NCBI GenBank assembly: GCA_038501625.1
Contig: JAZAYU010000006.1
Coordinates: 11,534,638-11,598,637, forward strand
DNA length: 64,000 nucleotides
From: Corbicula japonica
Lineage: Eukaryota > Mollusca > Bivalvia > Venerida > Cyrenidae
Direction of reading: 5' to 3'
The position numbers were made by a program, and so were the translations under genes. The notes below the pieces were generated by a model. That model had not been told where the DNA came from and searched no databases. It was given only the letters and a program-made list of their open reading frames with translations. The stretch's first letter is position 1; the number at the start of each line of letters is the position of its first letter. This document shows, one piece after another, positions 59,798 through 64,000 of the stretch.

Positions 59798-61255
59798 CAA
59801 GAGCTGTCACTTGAAATTGACATATGCCCCCGAAATGCAGCTTTGAAATCGAATTGGTATACATATGTAGTAAAAATATGCCTGTGGAAGTTAAATAGTA
59901 AAGAGTAAGGGCCTATAACCCTTGCAACAAGAGGGTCCATAGGATGGCTCACCTGTCAACAACTGCTCAATGGTTGTAAGAGTTGTGTGCAAATTTGGTA
60001 AAATCAAGGGAAACAAGAGGGCCATGATGGCCCTTTATCGCTCACCTGAATACAACAAAGTTGTGTTGTATGTGACCCATCGTCTCGATATGGTGAACAT
60101 TTACACCGAGTTCTTTTAAAATCCAATAAGAAACAACAAATTTACAGCTTGGAAAAGAAAATGTTATTTTTAGTAACAGTTACCTTGACCTTGGACCTAC
60201 CGGCATGGGTATTGTACGCAACACAACCCCTTGTCATGGTAAACATTTATGTAAAGTTATTTTGAAATATCTCCTTTCATTAGGAAGTTACAGCCCAGAC
60301 AAGAAAATTTTATTTTTAGTAACAGTGACCATGACCTTGGACAAACAACCATGGGTATTGTACGCGAAACAACATCTTGTCATGGTAAACATTTGAGCCA
60401 AGTTATTTTAAAATCCAATGAGAAATAACAAATTTACAGCCTGGACAAGATTTTTCTATTTTTAGTAACAGTGACCTAGTTTTTGACCCCAGATGACCCA
60501 TATTCAAACTCGTCCAATTAATAACTGGGACTAATGTCCTGACCATGTTTCTTTGCAATCAGACAATCAGAGCAAAAATGTGACCACTAAAGTGTTAACA
60601 AGAAAATTCCATTTTTAGGAACAGTGACCTTGACCTTTGACCAACCGACATGGTTTTGTACTCAACACACCGCCTTGTCATGGTGAACATTTGTGCCAAG
60701 TTATTTTGAAATCCAATGAGAAATAACAAATTTACAGCCAAGACAAGATAATTCTATTTTAAGTAACAGTGACCAAGTTTTTGATTCCAGATGACCCATA
60801 TTCTAACTGTTCCAAGTAATTACTGAGACTAATGTCCTGACCATGTTTCGTGACAATCGGAGCAAAAATGTGACCGCTAGAGTGTTAACAAGAAAATTCT
60901 ATTTTTAGTAACTGACCTAGTTTTTGGACCCAGATGACCCATATTAAAACTTGTCCAAAAAATCATTAGGACAAACATCCTGACCAAGTTCCATGACAAT
61001 CAGAGCAAAAATGTGATCGCTAGAGTGTTAACAAGAAAATTCTATTTTAGTAACAGTGACCTAATTTTTGGACCCAGATGACCCATATTTGAACTCATCT
61101 GAGAAATCATTGGGACAAACATCCTGACCAAGTTTCAAAACAATCAAGGCAAATATGTGACCACTAGAGTGTTGAAGAATGTGGGACGTACTGACGGACT
61201 GACCGACAACTTGGCGACTATATGCTCCCCTGAATTTCTGCGGGGAGCTTAAAAA
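59798..61255 (+). mobile_element. Tandem-core element cluster with three stacked left ends
   Basis: CAAGAG-type left ends occur at 59798 (CAAGAGCTGTCACTTGAAAT), 59928 (CAAGAGGGTCCATAGGATGG) and 60014 (CAAGAGGGCCATGATGGCCC), followed by units with AACAGTGACCTTGACCTTGG and GTGACCTAGTTTTTGACCC. The cluster ends in TATGCTCCCCTGAATTTCTG..GGGGAGCTTAAAA at 61220-61251. It looks like nested insertions or template switches. Confidence 0.7.
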
Positions 61256-61854
61256 AGTGTGGCCTTAACTTGCGAACATACACTGTATACATCTAAGACT
61301 TTCTTAAATTTAGTCTTAACATTTTGAAAATGTGCTTCAAATTTGTTGTTGTTGTTCTTTTTGTTGTTTTACTTACAAACAGTGAATAACATATTCAGAA
61401 AAGCCTGATTTTCAAAGTGCTATAAAGTAAGAAAGTTTATTTGGTCACTATCCATAGAAAATTATAAAATTTACCCTATAAAATCTTCCAGAGCAAAGTT
61501 CTTAATATTGCATAACACAGATCTAAGCAGCAAAGTTCATGAGGTCATTGTCCAGCAACTTCACCAACATTAATGAATAAGCTGGTAAACATCATATGTA
61601 GCTGAAGACAGGTAGAAATATTGGATTTTGACACTTGAAATTTTCACTCTGCTACTAAAATGTTCGTTTCAAATTTTATCACTGAACAACCAGTGAATGA
61701 ATTGTTCAGGAAAGATTTAATTTTAAGATGGTATAAAGCTTGTGTCAAAATCTGGTTGATAACTGTAGAAAATCAAAGGTTAAAAACAGATTTTGAAAGA
61801 AAAAAAATTAAAATCCCCAGGGCGGGGCCCCTGGTCAATTTAACAACATGATTT

Positions 61855-62495
61855 TAATCATTTGTGTAGAAATCATCAATATCAATATTCATACCAAATT
61901 TCATGACAATCGGACAAAAAATGTAACCTCTATTGCTTTAACAAAATTTACCTTAGGGTTAGGGTTAGGTAAAAAGGCCCATAACTCCGCCAAAAATAAT
62001 CCGATCAGAAATTCCTTAGGAAATGCACAATTAGGCTTGGTGACAAACACTCCTGTGAAGTTTCAATGAAATCCCTCAAGCGGTTTCAAAAAAGCTTAGA
62101 GTTAGGGTTAGGGTTAGGTAAAAAGGCCCATAACTCCGCCAAAAAATCCGATCAGAAATTCCTTAGGATATGCATAACTAGGCTTGGTGACAAACACTCC
62201 TGTGAAGTTTCAATGAAATCCCTCAAGCGGTTTCAGAAAAGAAGCGAGGACAAGATTTTGCTAAAAAGGGCCATAACTCAGCCAAAAATAATCCGAGCAG
62301 AAATTCCTGACGATATGCACAACTAGGCTTGGTGACAAACACTCCTGTGAAGTTTCAAAGAAATCCCTCAAGCGGTTTTGGAGAAGAAGAGAGGACAAGA
62401 TTATTTCGGACGGACGGACGGACGGACGCGACGGACGGAAGCAACGGACGGACAGACGGTCCGATTAGTATATGCCTCCCTTCGGGGGCATAAAA
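61855..62495 (+). mobile_element. Tandem-core element with AAGGCCCATAACTCCGCC units
   Basis: Three units of about 130-150 bp (near 61975, 62118, 62265) share CATAACTCCGCCAAAAA, GGCTTGGTGACAAACACTCC and CCCTCAAGCGGTTT. Two contain GTTAGGGTTAGGGTTAGG-like stretches. (GGAC)n is at 62407-62450. The right hairpin TATGCCTCCC TTC GGGGGCATAAA is at 62470-62495. Confidence 0.75.
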
Positions 62496-62499
62496 ATGC

Positions 62500-63940
62500 T
62501 TGAAAATAACCACAAAAATAGATGTTTCACTTGATTTAGACATAATTTTTCCAAGTAATAACTTGTATCTTATGGTTCTCCCCAGCCAAAAACAGTTGAT
62601 TTATTCATTTTACAGGGTTGCCAGCACCAAGGATGAAAAACATTCCCTGACTTTTCCCTGACTTTTCACTGACAAAATCAGGTTTTTCACTGACCAATAT
62701 TACCGAACGTAAACAGCCGCTAACACCCGTACTGCTGCCCAATCCACCCATAGGTACATTTTTATTATTTTAACAATATATTATTACATTATTTAACAAT
62801 TTAAGTATCATTTATATATCAAGTATAAAGTCGATAGATTTATGTTTAGTGAAATATTAAAATATGTACTCTTACAAGATTTAACCAATACTTCTAAGAT
62901 AATTGGAAAATAATGTATTCTTATTCTTCATACAGAAACTAAATGAATAAACAACATAGTATTAAGCAAGAGATTATCACAACTGAAGCTAAAGTATCCA
63001 TTATTCACTAATGACTGGAATAATCATCAAATGCAGAGTAAAAGAAATATACATAATCTGTAAAATGGGCAAGCAAACAAACAACATACCATTTACACAA
63101 GTAAAACAACCCCTAAGACAGAATGCCCACACGTTTCCTTCATGTTGTAAAAAAAAATTATACATAACTCAAATACAATGCTGTTTACACCATACAAGTG
63201 AAACAAAAACACACAATTTAGCCAGTTCAGTGCTTGGATAAACTTAGAAAAAGTGCGTGTAGGTTTTGAAGATCCCTGTTCCAATCCAATAAATATTAAT
63301 AATTAATAGTCTGATCCAAATGAAAAATATGTCAACCACATATACACTGGGCTTAATGGAAAATAAGTCAGTTGATGCAGAACGTATGCGTAAATTTTCA
63401 AATTAATCTAGATAAAATTTTTGAAGTTTTTGTCAAAAGATTAAATTTTTAAATCATGCACCTGTCATAAAAATGATGGACTGAGCCACATAAAAATATC
63501 TCAGACACATCTATCTACAAATGATACCAAGTACCTCACTTGTTTAAAGTTTCAAGTCAGTATCTTGAAAACTGTAGCAGTAGTTTGTGCCGCAATATTT
63601 TTTAAAAATCCTGCAGTTGTACAAAAAAAACTAGGTTGCTGTGAAATGAATGTTGGAAAACGATTCACATTATGATAGTCACTTCTGCCAATTATTTTAA
63701 AATCCAACCATAGATGAAAATATATGGGCAAAGACACAAACTATCATCAGTAAGGCCTGTATAGCAAAAATTACTAAGTTCAGAGTGTTGCTTTGAGCTG
63801 GATTTTGGAGGGAAGAACATGGGTTTTGTGTGTAGCACCTTGTTATTATAATTTCTGGAGGCAAGGGTTGCAGTGCCTTTCAGTCTTCAGGCAATTTTTT
63901 TTAAATATAAGAACTTTTATTATAATACACAATTATAAAA
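62500..63940. other. Non-coding stretch
   Basis: A small internal repeat of CCCTGACTTTTCACTGAC type lies at 62645-62695. No supported gene elsewhere. Confidence 0.5.
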
Positions 63941-64000
63941 CAAGAGCCGTCAGAGACGGGTTATGCTCCCCAACGCCGCTTTGTCACAAATACTTTTTTG
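63941..64000 (+). mobile_element. Left end of another element of the 35213 family, cut by the window edge
   Basis: CAAGAGCCGTCAGAGACGGG plus TTATGCTCCCCAACGCCGC is identical to 35213 onward as far as the window goes. Confidence 0.85.

Noticed and set aside
61951..62130. Telomeric TTAGGG repeats
   Set aside because: Only two or three units, each inside a unit of a dispersed element, with ordinary repeats on both sides; no chromosome end or fusion point.

Overview
The window looks like nuclear DNA of a bivalve mollusc (Dreissena-, Mya- or Mercenaria-like; the species is a guess). It is AT-rich, its coding is split into short exons with GT-AG introns, it has one 500-N assembly gap, and it is crowded with non-autonomous repeats of bivalve type: tandem cores, (ACGG)n tracts, and ends such as CAAGAGGGCCATGAYGGCCC. 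Nothing suggests bacteria or organelles.

Main gene (9.3-32.2 kb, + strand). A TATA box at 9337 precedes a gene of at least 20 exons. In order it encodes a SET domain of the KMT5A/SET8 type (12.0-13.0 kb), a long acidic linker built largely from tandemly duplicated phase-1 exons (15.1-20.4 kb), two Cys/His zinc-finger-like segments (20.6-21.4 kb), a tyrosine-recombinase (YR) domain (21.6-27.0 kb), a Lys/Asp-rich linker with a triplicated 63-nt exon (28.6-31.5 kb), and a Myb/SANT-like C-terminus with the stop at 32174-32176. The YR part carries an in-frame TGA and a homopolymer frameshift, and some exon phases do not join, so this copy is partly decayed or the assembly has errors. Its introns hold several transposons: two tandem-core elements, a TTAA-flanked MITE, a 3.6-kb hAT with 8-bp target duplication, and a 2.1-kb TTAA-flanked element whose empty site is preserved in a neighbouring intron.

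Second copy (47.9-54.0 kb, + strand). The same domains recur in broken and re-ordered form: SET exon, SET exon with frameshifts, Myb, YR HxxR segment, YR upstream segment, YR His/Tyr segment. The SET-Zn-YR-Myb combination therefore appears to be a duplicating, possibly mobile family. This is the most interesting content of the window.

Other content. A possible small three-exon gene with an in-frame stop lies at 38.3-42.2 kb, just downstream of a 406-bp direct duplication. A possible BEN-domain gene fragment is at 58.1-58.6 kb, and an orphan 3' exon is at 3.5 kb. Most of 33-47 kb and 59-64 kb is repeats. At least eight of these share one architecture: a left end CAAGAG plus hairpin, a tandem core of about 145-170 bp, and in most a (ACGG)n tract and a right-end hairpin ATGCYCCC...GGGRGCATAA. 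Between these, long stretches (3.6-7.6, 7.7-9.3, 32.2-35.2, 62.5-63.9 kb) show no gene I can support.
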